A stretch of 15,192 nt of DNA from an uncultured Collinsella sp. (GTDB lineage Bacteria; Actinomycetota; Coriobacteriia; Coriobacteriales; Coriobacteriaceae): NCBI GenBank assembly GCA_902489775.1, contig CABUBH010000044.1:1-15192 (forward strand). Direction: 5' to 3'. The notes under the pieces were generated by a model. It saw only the letters and a program-made list of their open reading frames with translations, was not told where the DNA came from and ran no database searches. Both the position numbers and the translations under genes were made by a program. Each line of letters opens with the position of its first letter. The first letter of the stretch is position 1. Positions 5,965 to 12,761 of the stretch are shown here, in pieces.

Positions 5965-7095
5965 ATGGATTTACTGATTGATATTCTGCTCGACGCCGGC
6001 AAGGACACGCTGTCCCTGGTGCCGTTTTTGTTGGTGACGTATCTTGCCCTCGAGACACTTGAGCACGTTGCGGGCGACCGCGTCAACGGCGCTATCAAGC
6101 GCGCCGGCGCCGCGGGCCCCGTGGTTGGCTCGCTGCTGGGCATGGTGCCGCAGTGCGGCTTTTCGGCCATGGCGGCAACGCTGTACGCTGGCCGCGTCGT
6201 GACGCTAGGCACGCTGGTCGCCGTGTTCCTCTCGACCTCCGACGAGATGTTGCCGCTGTTACTCGCCGAGCAAGTTCCCGTGCAGACCATGGCGATGCTG
6301 CTCGCCTCGAAGGCGCTGATCGCTCTGGTCACGGGCTTTATCGTGGATGCGGCTATCCGCGGCCTTCGTCGTAATGCCCGCGCGCATGCGGCGATTCGCC
6401 GTACCGTGCTGGGGACCGCTGCCAATCCGGCTCATGTGAACTGCGCGCACGACGACCATACCGGGGGCGACATCATTGACGAGGTGGCCGAGGCGGGCGT
6501 AAGTGCCGATCACATCCACGAGCTGTGCGAACGTGATCATTGTGGCTGTGACGAGGATGAGGACGATCACGGGCACGGTCACGGCCACGACCATGAGCAC
6601 GGTCACGAACACGGCCATGAACACGGCCACGAGGGCGATCATGCTCACGAGCGCGGCTGTGCTTGCGGCCACGACCACAGTCACTCCCACGAGGGCGCGC
6701 CCGTTCTGTCGATCATCCATAGCGCGATCTCGCACACCGTGCAGGTGTCGGTGTTCATTTTCCTGGTGACGCTGATCCTGGTCGCCGTCCTTGAGACCTT
6801 TGGCGAGTCCGCAATCGAGCAGTTCCTGCGCGGCAATGAGACGCTCGCCGTCCTGGGTTCGGCGCTTGTCGGGCTGATTCCCAATTGCTCGGCCAGCGTC
6901 GTTATTACGCAGCTGTATCTGGAGGGCGCGCTGCAGCTGGCGCCGATGCTCGCCGGTACGCTCATTTCCGCCGGTGTGGGCTACCTAGTCCTGTTCCGCA
7001 CCAACCGCAGCGCTCGCGAAAACGCCGTGTTCCTGGTCATGATGTACGTCATCGGCGCCGGCTGGGGACTCATCCTCTCCGCCTTCGGCCTCTAA
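5965..7095 (+). CDS. ArsP_2-type putative heavy-metal (manganese) exporter with a His-rich loop
   Basis: This 376-aa membrane protein resembles the Pfam ArsP_2 family (putative 10-TM heavy-metal exporter), often annotated as a putative manganese transporter. It is an internal duplication: GSLLGMVPQCGFSA (55-68) in the first half matches GSALVGLIPNCSAS (298-311) in the second, each with a Pro-Gln/Asn-Cys motif in a membrane segment. The cytosolic or extracytosolic linker (~156-244) is extremely rich in His, Asp and Glu (repeated HGHEHGHE) with several Cys, fit for metal buffering or sensing. AAAGG precedes the start. The gene stands alone, with an operator upstream and a strong terminator downstream. 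The metal is not fixed by the sequence: manganese is the usual guess, and zinc or another metal is possible. Confidence 0.82.
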   Translation: MDLLIDILLDAGKDTLSLVPFLLVTYLALETLEHVAGDRVNGAIKRAGAAGPVVGSLLGMVPQCGFSAMAATLYAGRVVTLGTLVAVFLSTSDEMLPLLLAEQVPVQTMAMLLASKALIALVTGFIVDAAIRGLRRNARAHAAIRRTVLGTAANPAHVNCAHDDHTGGDIIDEVAEAGVSADHIHELCERDHCGCDEDEDDHGHGHGHDHEHGHEHGHEHGHEGDHAHERGCACGHDHSHSHEGAPVLSIIHSAISHTVQVSVFIFLVTLILVAVLETFGESAIEQFLRGNETLAVLGSALVGLIPNCSASVVITQLYLEGALQLAPMLAGTLISAGVGYLVLFRTNRSARENAVFLVMMYVIGAGWGLILSAFGL

Positions 7096-7106
7096 GTAGG
7101 CCTAAC

Positions 7107-7180
7107 AAAACGGGCTTCAAAATAGCCATGCTCGGCGTCTGCACAATGCGGCGATGCATGACATTTTGAAGCCCGTTTTT
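7107..7180. terminator. Terminator of the exporter gene (long loop)
   Basis: AAAACGGGCTTCAAAAT (7107-7123) pairs with its complement at 7163-7179, forming a long stem that ends in a T-tract. The 39-base loop is unusually large. Confidence 0.85.
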
Positions 7181-7224
7181 TGTTGAGCCATGGATCCTGA
7201 GTGCTTACACCGCTCAAAACAAAA

Positions 7225-7261
7225 AAGGTAGATTTTTAGGCATGTCCCAAAAATCTACCTT
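7225..7261. terminator. Bidirectional terminator after the YaiI-family gene
   Basis: A perfect 13-bp stem (AAGGTAGATTTTT at 7225-7237 with its complement at 7249-7261) has an 11-base loop. On the minus strand it is followed at once by a T-rich run (TTTTGTTTTG). It begins 3 bases past the stop codon of the minus-strand gene and stands back to back with the exporter terminator. Confidence 0.88.
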
Positions 7262-7263
7262 GT

Positions 7264-7746
7264 CTAACGTAACAGCTCGGTGAGGTTGCGCTTAAAGCGG
7301 CCGCGGTCCTCGCTGGTGAAGGCTGCCGGTCCGCGGGTGCGTCCCCCGGCGCGGCGCACCTTCTTTTCCTCGTGGCGAATAAACAGTTGCATGTCGATGG
7401 TCGCCTTATCGTAGACGCGCCCGCGCACGCCGATGGCGGCGGCATCGCGTCCGAGCACCATGCTTGCCAGGCCAATGTCCTGCGTCACGACCACATCGCC
7501 TGCCTGCAGGCGCTCGACAATGGCAAAGTCGGCGCTATCGGCTCCCGCGCTTACATCGAGTGTCGTGACCCAAAAGCCCCGACGCGCGTGCTCGGCGTCG
7601 CGCGGATCGTCGCGGCGAATGTGGCGTTCCAGGTTCTGCGTGCTGTTGCCGGCGATAACGACGGCGACGCCCGCCCTCCGTGCGTAGTCAATCGACTCGC
7701 GCGTGACCGGGCAGGCGTCGGCATCAATAAAAAGCGTCTTTGGCAT
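7264..7746 (-). CDS. YaiI/YqxD-family (DUF188, UPF0178) protein
   Basis: This 160-aa protein has the full length and all landmarks of the family: F-I-D8-A-D10-A-C-P at the N-terminus, D70-S-A-D73, VVTQD90IGLA, and the C-terminal block RGRVYDKATID through EEKKVRRAGGRTRGP. The Asp clusters fit a PIN-like/NYN nuclease-type metal site, but the biochemical function is not established. Its ATG follows the TAG of the upstream HdeD-like gene with no bases between, and it lacks a strong ribosome binding site, so translation is probably coupled. There is no obvious functional link to the membrane protein. Confidence 0.93.
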   Translation of the reverse strand: MPKTLFIDADACPVTRESIDYARRAGVAVVIAGNSTQNLERHIRRDDPRDAEHARRGFWVTTLDVSAGADSADFAIVERLQAGDVVVTQDIGLASMVLGRDAAAIGVRGRVYDKATIDMQLFIRHEEKKVRRAGGRTRGPAAFTSEDRGRFKRNLTELLR

Positions 7747-8349
7747 CTAGCGCACCAGTTTGCCAAACTGAATGGCGCGGACAATGAGCGTCACGCCAAA
7801 CACCAGCAGTGCGGCACCGCTAAAGATGACGAGCATCTTGGCCGACCACAGCGGATAGATAAACACGAACAAACCCGCGATGATGGAGAGTGCGCCGCTC
7901 AGGATGGCGAGGGCGCGGTTGGCGGAAAGCTCGGATTCCAGAATGGACATGACACCTTCGACGATCCAGCCAAAGCCGGCGACGACCACTACAAGCGTGG
8001 TGAGCGTCGCGGTCGAGAAGGCCTGGTTGCGCAGAATCACCACGCCGCCCAGAATGATGAGCAGGTTGGAGATGATGCTCGTAACGCGCCAGCCGGTGGG
8101 CAGCAGCGGCTCGAAAACAGCGGTAAACAGCCTGATCGCGGCCGTGATCACAAAGTAGAAGCCCAGAACAGTCGTCAGGAAGACGAGGGACTTGGCAGGC
8201 GCAAACAGCAGTGCGATGCCGGCGACGAGCGCCAAGACGCCCGTGATGGCGTAAATCCAGCGCACGGCCTTGACGGCCTTGCCTGCCATGCTTTTCTCGT
8301 CAAATCCAAACGCGCTTGACTGCTTGTCATCGTTCTTAAAGATGCCCAT
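7747..8349 (-). CDS. HdeD/DUF308-family six-helix membrane protein
   Basis: The protein has 200 aa. After a polar N-terminus (~1-27) there are six evenly spaced hydrophobic segments at roughly 30-50, 55-77, 87-107, 113-136, 143-163 and 168-190, in the three-hairpin pattern of the DUF308/HdeD family. HdeD in E. coli is linked to acid resistance. Here only membrane residence is clear and the role is inferred by family. A strong ribosome binding site (GGAAAGGAG) lies 6 bases before the ATG. It is the first gene of a two-gene unit with the YaiI-family gene and is divergent from the nitroreductase. The 234-base gap to that gene holds the promoters for both, though I could not settle the boxes. Confidence 0.85.
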   Translation of the reverse strand: MGIFKNDDKQSSAFGFDEKSMAGKAVKAVRWIYAITGVLALVAGIALLFAPAKSLVFLTTVLGFYFVITAAIRLFTAVFEPLLPTGWRVTSIISNLLIILGGVVILRNQAFSTATLTTLVVVVAGFGWIVEGVMSILESELSANRALAILSGALSIIAGLFVFIYPLWSAKMLVIFSGAALLVFGVTLIVRAIQFGKLVR

Positions 8350-8583
8350 GATGTCTCCTTTCCGTGCGGCGTAAGCCGTAGCTCTTGCAACCAGTATCGC
8401 CCAAGGGCGCCGTCGCGTGGGGCGGAAAGGGCGAATGGGAGCCTCACCTTCCCGAATTGTTATCTTTGTTCCCGTTTGGATGCGGGATATTCAACAGATG
8501 TAGAACATTGCAGCTCTGTTCGTTATTGCCTACGTTTTAGGTTAGATTTTCTTAAGAACAATTGGCTTTTATTGGGGGTCCCT

Positions 8584-9255
8584 ATGAACGAAGCAGTTCC
8601 CGCGGCGCCGGCAAGCGCTGAGTCGATGGCAAAGCAGGGTTGCGAAAAGCTTGGCCTGGACACGTTTGACGCGCTGGTCCGCCGCGCCCGCACGTGCCGC
8701 CGATTTGACGAGTCCATGCGCGTGCCGCGCGAGTTTTTGCTCGAGCTGGCAGAGCTGGCGCACCTGGCTCCCTGCGGCGCCAATGCTCAGCGCCTGCGCT
8801 TTCATGTGGTGAGCGGTGCCGAGGACTGCGCGCGCGTATTTGATGAGCTCGCGTGGGCCGGTGCGCTCAAGGATTGGTCGGGTCCCGATGAGGGCGAACG
8901 CCCGACCGGCTACATCGCGATTCTTGCCGAGCGCGCTGTTCCGGGTAAGCCCGCCGCGCCCATCACCGAGGTCGACACGGGCATTGCCGCCCAGACGATG
9001 ATGCTCGCCGCTCGCAGCGCCACGCCCGAGGTGGCAGCCTGCATGTTCAAGGCCTTTACGCCCCACGCAATCGACGCCATAGGGCTCGATAACGACAGAT
9101 ACGAGCTCAAGCTGATCATGGCGTTTGGTGTGCCGGCCGAAATGCAGGTCATCGACGCGATCGACTCGAACCCGGATGGCTCTATCAACTACTGGCGCGA
9201 TGAGGCGCAGGTCCATCACGTGCCCAAGCGTCCGCTTGCCGACGTGCTGGTGTAG
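8584..9255 (+). CDS. Nitroreductase-family FMN oxidoreductase
   Basis: The protein has 223 aa. It begins with the family pattern R36-T-C-R39-R40-F41, where Arg residues bind the FMN phosphate. LAPCGANAQRLRF (61-73) matches the usual 'AP...N.Q' flavin segment, and DTGIAAQTMMLAA (131-143) is the core helix found in nitroreductases. The C-terminal INYWRDEAQVHHVPKRPL is as in short anaerobe members of the family. It should use NAD(P)H to reduce nitro or quinone-like substrates; the natural substrate is unknown. The frame is open to 8476, but the ATG at 8584 is preferred because GGGGG lies just before it and the upstream residues look like non-coding sequence. Confidence 0.87.
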   Translation: MNEAVPAAPASAESMAKQGCEKLGLDTFDALVRRARTCRRFDESMRVPREFLLELAELAHLAPCGANAQRLRFHVVSGAEDCARVFDELAWAGALKDWSGPDEGERPTGYIAILAERAVPGKPAAPITEVDTGIAAQTMMLAARSATPEVAACMFKAFTPHAIDAIGLDNDRYELKLIMAFGVPAEMQVIDAIDSNPDGSINYWRDEAQVHHVPKRPLADVLV

Positions 9256-9283
9256 TTGCGCGGCGCGGTTCGATGACGGCAAA

Positions 9284-9318
9284 ACCACCACAAAGGTGCC
9301 TGTCCCCTTTGTGGTGGT
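9284..9318. repeat. REP-like perfect hairpin before the phosphatase pair
   Basis: A 13-bp perfect stem (ACCACCACAAAGG at 9284-9296 with its complement at 9306-9318) has a 9-base loop. It fills the gap between the nitroreductase stop codon and the ribosome binding site of the next gene. No T-run follows. I have an unverified recollection of near-identical hairpins recurring in Collinsella genomes. Confidence 0.6.
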
Positions 9319-9333
9319 GCGAGGGGAGGGCGT

Positions 9334-9876
9334 GTGGCCGATCTGTATTTGGTGCGGCATGGGCAGACCGAGCTCAATGTGAAGAACATTTTGCAGGGCT
9401 GGCATGATTCGCCGTTGACGGCGCGCGGGCGCGAGCAAGCGCTGGCGACGCGTGCGGCGTTCGAGGACCGCGGCGTGACCTTTGACCATGTGTATTCGTC
9501 TCCGCTGGGGCGGGCGCGGTGTACGGCCGAGCTTATCGTTGGCGAGGCTCGTTCCATAGAGCTGGTTGATGAACTGCGCGAGTGGCATTTGGGTTCGTTG
9601 GAGGGCACATCAAACCGCGAGATGCCGGCGCAACCTTGGGGCGATTATCCAGTTGCCTTTGGTGGCGAATCGGAAAGCGAGCTTCGCGCACGTATGGTCG
9701 CGGCGCTGTCCCGCATCATGGCCCGACCGCAGCACAACTGCGTGCTGGCCGTCTCCCACGGCTCAGCCTGCCAGGAGTTTCTTAGATGCGTAACTGGCGG
9801 GGGAGAACAACCCGACAACGGTGCCGTGCTTCATTTTGGCTATTGCGACAGGGCGTTTTCGCTCTTGGGTTGGTAA
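9334..9876 (+). CDS. Histidine phosphatase family protein (tandem copy 1)
   Basis: This 180-aa member of the phosphoglycerate-mutase-like (histidine phosphatase) superfamily has all catalytic residues visible: R8-H9-G (phosphohistidine), R60 in SSPLGR, E83 in LREWHLG and H142 in AVSHGSA. It should be a cytosolic phosphatase or mutase; the substrate cannot be assigned. The start is GTG (9334), chosen because AGGGGAGG lies just before it and LYLVRHG must sit at the N-terminus. It is followed 18 bases later by a close paralogue, so the two form a co-transcribed pair. Confidence 0.9.
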   Translation: MADLYLVRHGQTELNVKNILQGWHDSPLTARGREQALATRAAFEDRGVTFDHVYSSPLGRARCTAELIVGEARSIELVDELREWHLGSLEGTSNREMPAQPWGDYPVAFGGESESELRARMVAALSRIMARPQHNCVLAVSHGSACQEFLRCVTGGGEQPDNGAVLHFGYCDRAFSLLGW

Positions 9877-9894
9877 CAAACGAAAGGATCCCCT

Positions 9895-10530
9895 ATGAAT
9901 AAAGACCTGTATCTGGTCCGTCATGGACAGACGATATTTAACCTCAAGCGCATTATTCAGGGCTGGAGCGACTCGCCGCTCACGCAGCTGGGTTGCGACC
10001 AGGCGGCGCGCGCCGGCATGTTTTTGCGTGCGCGCGGCATTGAGCCCGACCACGCCTACACCTCCACACTTCATCGCACCGAGCAGACTATCGCCAACTT
10101 GTGGCCGGGCTTGGCGTACGAGCGCCTGGACGGCTTGCGTGAGTGGTTCTTTGGCGACTTTGAGGCCGAGCGCGTGATGCTCATGCCCGAGCGCCCGTGG
10201 CGCGATTTCTATCGTCAGTTTGGCGGCGAGGGCCAGATGCAGGTGCGCGAGCGCATGGTGGCGACGCTGACCGAGCTCATGCAGCGTCCGGACCATACGT
10301 GCGTGCTCGCGGTAAGCCATGGCTCGGCTATCAAGGAGTTTATGGATCACGTGAAGGGCGTGGCGGCAGACGAGCACGACCGTGTGCCGGGCAACTGCTC
10401 GGTGCTGCACTTTGCGTTTGATGATGCGACGGATACGTTTGAACTGGTTGAGATCTTTACGCAGGAAGACTACGCGCGCGAGCTGGGGCTTGAGCCGCTC
10501 GTGGCGGCAGCAGGCCCGCAGCGGGGGTAG
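9895..10530 (+). CDS. Histidine phosphatase family protein (tandem copy 2)
   Basis: This 211-aa paralogue of the preceding protein shares the same opening (LYLVRHGQT, then QGW-DSPLT), R61 in STLHRTEQT, E83 in LREWFFGDFE and H142 in VSHGSA. It is longer by a C-terminal extension after ~180 and has a different lid region (EAERVMLMPERPWRDFYRQFGG), so the pair probably differ in substrate. AAAGGAT lies upstream of the ATG at good spacing. A strong terminator follows. Confidence 0.92.
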   Translation: MNKDLYLVRHGQTIFNLKRIIQGWSDSPLTQLGCDQAARAGMFLRARGIEPDHAYTSTLHRTEQTIANLWPGLAYERLDGLREWFFGDFEAERVMLMPERPWRDFYRQFGGEGQMQVRERMVATLTELMQRPDHTCVLAVSHGSAIKEFMDHVKGVAADEHDRVPGNCSVLHFAFDDATDTFELVEIFTQEDYARELGLEPLVAAAGPQRG

Positions 10531-10575
10531 CGCGGGCGTGGCGATGTGGATCGTCGACATCATTACTCGATGTGA

Positions 10576-10613
10576 AAGGGGCGGGGATGCATGCGCATGT
10601 ATCCCCGCCCCTT
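10576..10613. terminator. Bidirectional terminator between the phosphatases and the DUF1015-like gene
   Basis: A perfect 13-bp stem (AAGGGGCGGGGAT at 10576-10588 with its complement at 10601-10613) has a 12-base loop and is followed by GTTTGTT. It stands between two convergent units. Confidence 0.85.
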
Positions 10614-10657
10614 GTTTGTTGAGCTATCGAGTCTTTGTGCTGGGCGTTTAGACTCTG

Positions 10658-11347
10658 TTAGAACCGTGCGATCTGGTGGGTGAGCAAACCCGTCGGAACC
10701 TGCGGCGCGGCGCCGGCGACCTGCGCGGCGGGGAACAGCGCGGCAACGGTAAAGTTGAACGGCTCTTTGCCGGTGTACGTTCCGGCGGCGCGGGCCTCAT
10801 CGGCCAGCAGCTGCGACGCCCCGGTCAGAGCGGTGGCGTAGGCGGGGTCGTCGGCCAGTGCCGGCTCCGGTGCTTGGTCGAGCATGGCGCGGATGGCCCC
10901 GACGGCGTCCTCGCGCTTGACCTCCCACACACGGTGCGTAATGCCGGCGGGGTCGGTGACGGCATAGAGCGAAGCGCCCTCTTTGGCGGCGCCGAGGATG
11001 ATATCCATGACGGGGGAGGCCTCGTAGGCGAGCGACACGGGACGAGGCTGAACTTTGAGTTCGGCGATCGCGTGCGCAGTGGCGAGTGCGTCGACGTTCT
11101 CGGTGGCAGCCTCGTCGCTGCCCGTCAGCACGCCGACCGGGCAAATCGCCACAACGCCCGTCACGCGACCCGGCTCGCCCGAGCATTCGTACACGTAATA
11201 CGCCGCGCCTGGATCCTTGAGCATCAGGCCGTCGGCGATGGCGCCGCGCAGGGCGTTGTTGCCGCTCAGGATACCGCCCATCGCAGGCAGCGCTTCGAGC
11301 ACGCGGTTCTGAGCTGGGCGGATGCAGGGAAACGGAAGTGCTTTCAT
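10658..11347 (-). CDS. Short, degenerate DUF1015-like protein
   Basis: The 229-aa sequence resembles DUF1015 proteins in order: an N-terminal P-F-x-x-I-R-P, A49-Y-Y-V-Y-E54, TGVVAI, then L-A-Y-E with H138-x-x-W141, and L-A-D-D-P-A-Y-A-T-A-L (164-174) where the family normally has I-A-D-G-H-H-R. The protein is about half the usual length (~400 aa). It lacks the PYDV segment and the HH pair, so any catalytic activity tied to those is doubtful. AGGA precedes the ATG. It lies 39 bases after the M20 peptidase in the same direction, probably in one operon. DUF1015 genes are often near serA in anaerobes, and serA lies about 3 kb away here. Assignment is by pattern only. Confidence 0.6.
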   Translation of the reverse strand: MKALPFPCIRPAQNRVLEALPAMGGILSGNNALRGAIADGLMLKDPGAAYYVYECSGEPGRVTGVVAICPVGVLTGSDEAATENVDALATAHAIAELKVQPRPVSLAYEASPVMDIILGAAKEGASLYAVTDPAGITHRVWEVKREDAVGAIRAMLDQAPEPALADDPAYATALTGASQLLADEARAAGTYTGKEPFNFTVAALFPAAQVAGAAPQVPTGLLTHQIARF

Positions 11348-11386
11348 GGACGGTCCTAACGTGTGAGTCGGTTTGTTCGCGGCTTA

Positions 11387-12607
11387 TTATGCCCCAACTT
11401 GGCCGCTTGCGTCCCACAGCGTGTTGTCGGCGAGCGCGATGAGCACGTTTTGGCAGCGAACGATATCGGCGTGGGGCACATATTCGTTGGGCTTGTGTGC
11501 GAGCGCGAGCGAGCCGGGGCCGTAACTCATGCAATTTCGGTTACCTGTCTTGCCGGCAATGACGGCGGTGTCGGTGTAGCCGGTAAAGAAGCTGACGGTC
11601 GTGTCCGCGTCTGTCACGTCATCGGCGGCACGCTTGAGCGCTGCTAGAAGGGGAGAGCTTGGGTCGCGCTCGATGGCGGGACGGTCGCCTGTCACGGTGC
11701 AGCTGCCATGGCAACCGGGAACGGCGGCTTCGGCGACGGCGATGGCCTGCTCTACCATGCGCGTCGCGGCGGCCGTATCAGTCGGCGGGGTCAGGCGCAT
11801 GTCGACCCAGACCTTGGCGTGGTCGGGCACGACATAGGGACGATAGCCGCCCTCGATCTGTCCAAACGTGATGGTCGAAGGTCCTAACTCATCGTGTACG
11901 GGCAGCGCCGCGAACGCATAGCGAAGCGAGCAGACGGCCTCGGCCATGGCAGCGACGGCGTCGGCGCCCTTCCAAGGCTGGCTCGCATGTGCCGTCAGGC
12001 CGGTCATCTCAATCTCGAACCATGTGCGTCCCTTGTGCGCCACCTGAATCTGTCCATCGGTAGGCTCGGTGTCCAGTACCCATTCGCGCGAGCCGACCCA
12101 GCCGGCGTCGATGGCCGCCTCGGAGCCGCGCATAAAGTCTTCCTCGTCGACCGAGCAGATGAGCGAAAAGCCGCGGCGGGGCAGCGCGCCATCCGCCGCC
12201 ACGCGCTCGAGCGTATGGACCAGTGCAGCAATGGCGCAGGCCAGGCCACCCTTCATATCGCAGGCACCGCGGCCATAGAGTTTATCGTCACGCACGATTG
12301 CTCCGAGCGGCGGAATGCCTGCGTCCCAGCCGTCTCCCAAGGTGACGGTATCCATGTGGCAGATGTAGACGAGCCGTGGCTCGTCGCTCAAACCGGGCAC
12401 GGTGACCATAAGGTTGCGGCGTCCGGGGAGCACCTCGAGCTCCTCGACCCGCATAGCATCGAGTGCCGGGTGGTTCAACCGTGCCAGCCGTTCCTCAACC
12501 AGCGCTTTGATATACCGCTCAATTTCATCCTCATACGCGCCCGGGTCTGAGCTGTCGATCAGCACAAGCTCCTGCGCAAGCCGCCAGGCAAAGTCCTTGT
12601 CAACCAT
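11387..12607 (-). CDS. M20-family metallopeptidase (ArgE/DapE/acetylornithine-deacetylase-like)
   Basis: This 406-aa two-zinc amidohydrolase has H84-x-D86 (CHMDTV), the bridging D117 in GRGACDMKGG, the catalytic E155 followed by the metal ligand E156 (VDEED), a ligand in LDTEP (179-182) and the last His, H379, in NEYVPHAD. The lid/dimerisation domain spans ~190-300 (AHKGRTWFEIEMTG, TAHAS). It should hydrolyse a peptide or N-acyl amino acid; the substrate is unknown. I chose the ATG at 12605-12607, which has GAGG 8 bases upstream. An in-frame TTG at 12635-12637, with AGGAGG 12 bases before it, would add 10 residues. It is the first gene of the pair with the DUF1015-like protein and is divergent from the second AbiEi/DUF559-like gene. 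Confidence 0.92.
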   Translation of the reverse strand: MVDKDFAWRLAQELVLIDSSDPGAYEDEIERYIKALVEERLARLNHPALDAMRVEELEVLPGRRNLMVTVPGLSDEPRLVYICHMDTVTLGDGWDAGIPPLGAIVRDDKLYGRGACDMKGGLACAIAALVHTLERVAADGALPRRGFSLICSVDEEDFMRGSEAAIDAGWVGSREWVLDTEPTDGQIQVAHKGRTWFEIEMTGLTAHASQPWKGADAVAAMAEAVCSLRYAFAALPVHDELGPSTITFGQIEGGYRPYVVPDHAKVWVDMRLTPPTDTAAATRMVEQAIAVAEAAVPGCHGSCTVTGDRPAIERDPSSPLLAALKRAADDVTDADTTVSFFTGYTDTAVIAGKTGNRNCMSYGPGSLALAHKPNEYVPHADIVRCQNVLIALADNTLWDASGQVGA

Positions 12608-12715
12608 ATTCAACCTCACAATCAGTCTGCTTTCCAAACCGATTGTAAGCCTCCTAAGAGATCCGCGGTGTGCGCGTAGCAGTAGTTACCGTTCGCAGGC
12701 CGAGCCAGCGCGTTT

Positions 12716-12741
12716 GCCGTCCGTGCGGGTTCACAGACGGC
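12716..12741. promoter_or_regulatory. Hairpin in the leader of the second AbiEi/DUF559-like gene
   Basis: GCCGTCCGTG (12716-12725) pairs with CACAGACGGC (12732-12741) around a 6-base loop, with one mismatch or wobble in ten pairs. It ends 20 bases before the ATG. It could be an operator, or an RNA structure that limits translation together with the weak ribosome binding site. Confidence 0.4.
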
Positions 12742-12761
12742 GCAGTGGGTACGTAGCCTCT

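Noticed and set aside
6560..6696. Short-period repeated DNA that could be mistaken for a CRISPR or tandem-repeat array
   Set aside because: The repeats are GAC/CAC/GGC codons of the His-rich exporter linker, in frame, with no spacers.
8503..8521. GAACA...TGTTC inverted repeat resembling a LexA box
   Set aside because: The spacing is 9 bases, whereas Gram-positive LexA boxes (GAAC-n4-GTTC) need a shorter centre, and the downstream gene is a nitroreductase with no SOS link.
12608..12637. TTG start of the M20 peptidase at 12635-12637
   Set aside because: An AGGAGG lies upstream but 12 bases away, while the ATG at 12605-12607 has GAGG at a better distance and fits the family N-terminus. The alternative remains possible.
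12402..12761. 120-residue N-terminal extension of the second AbiEi/DUF559-like protein
   Set aside because: It overlaps the start of the divergent peptidase gene, reads like low-complexity shadow sequence, and is absent from member 1.
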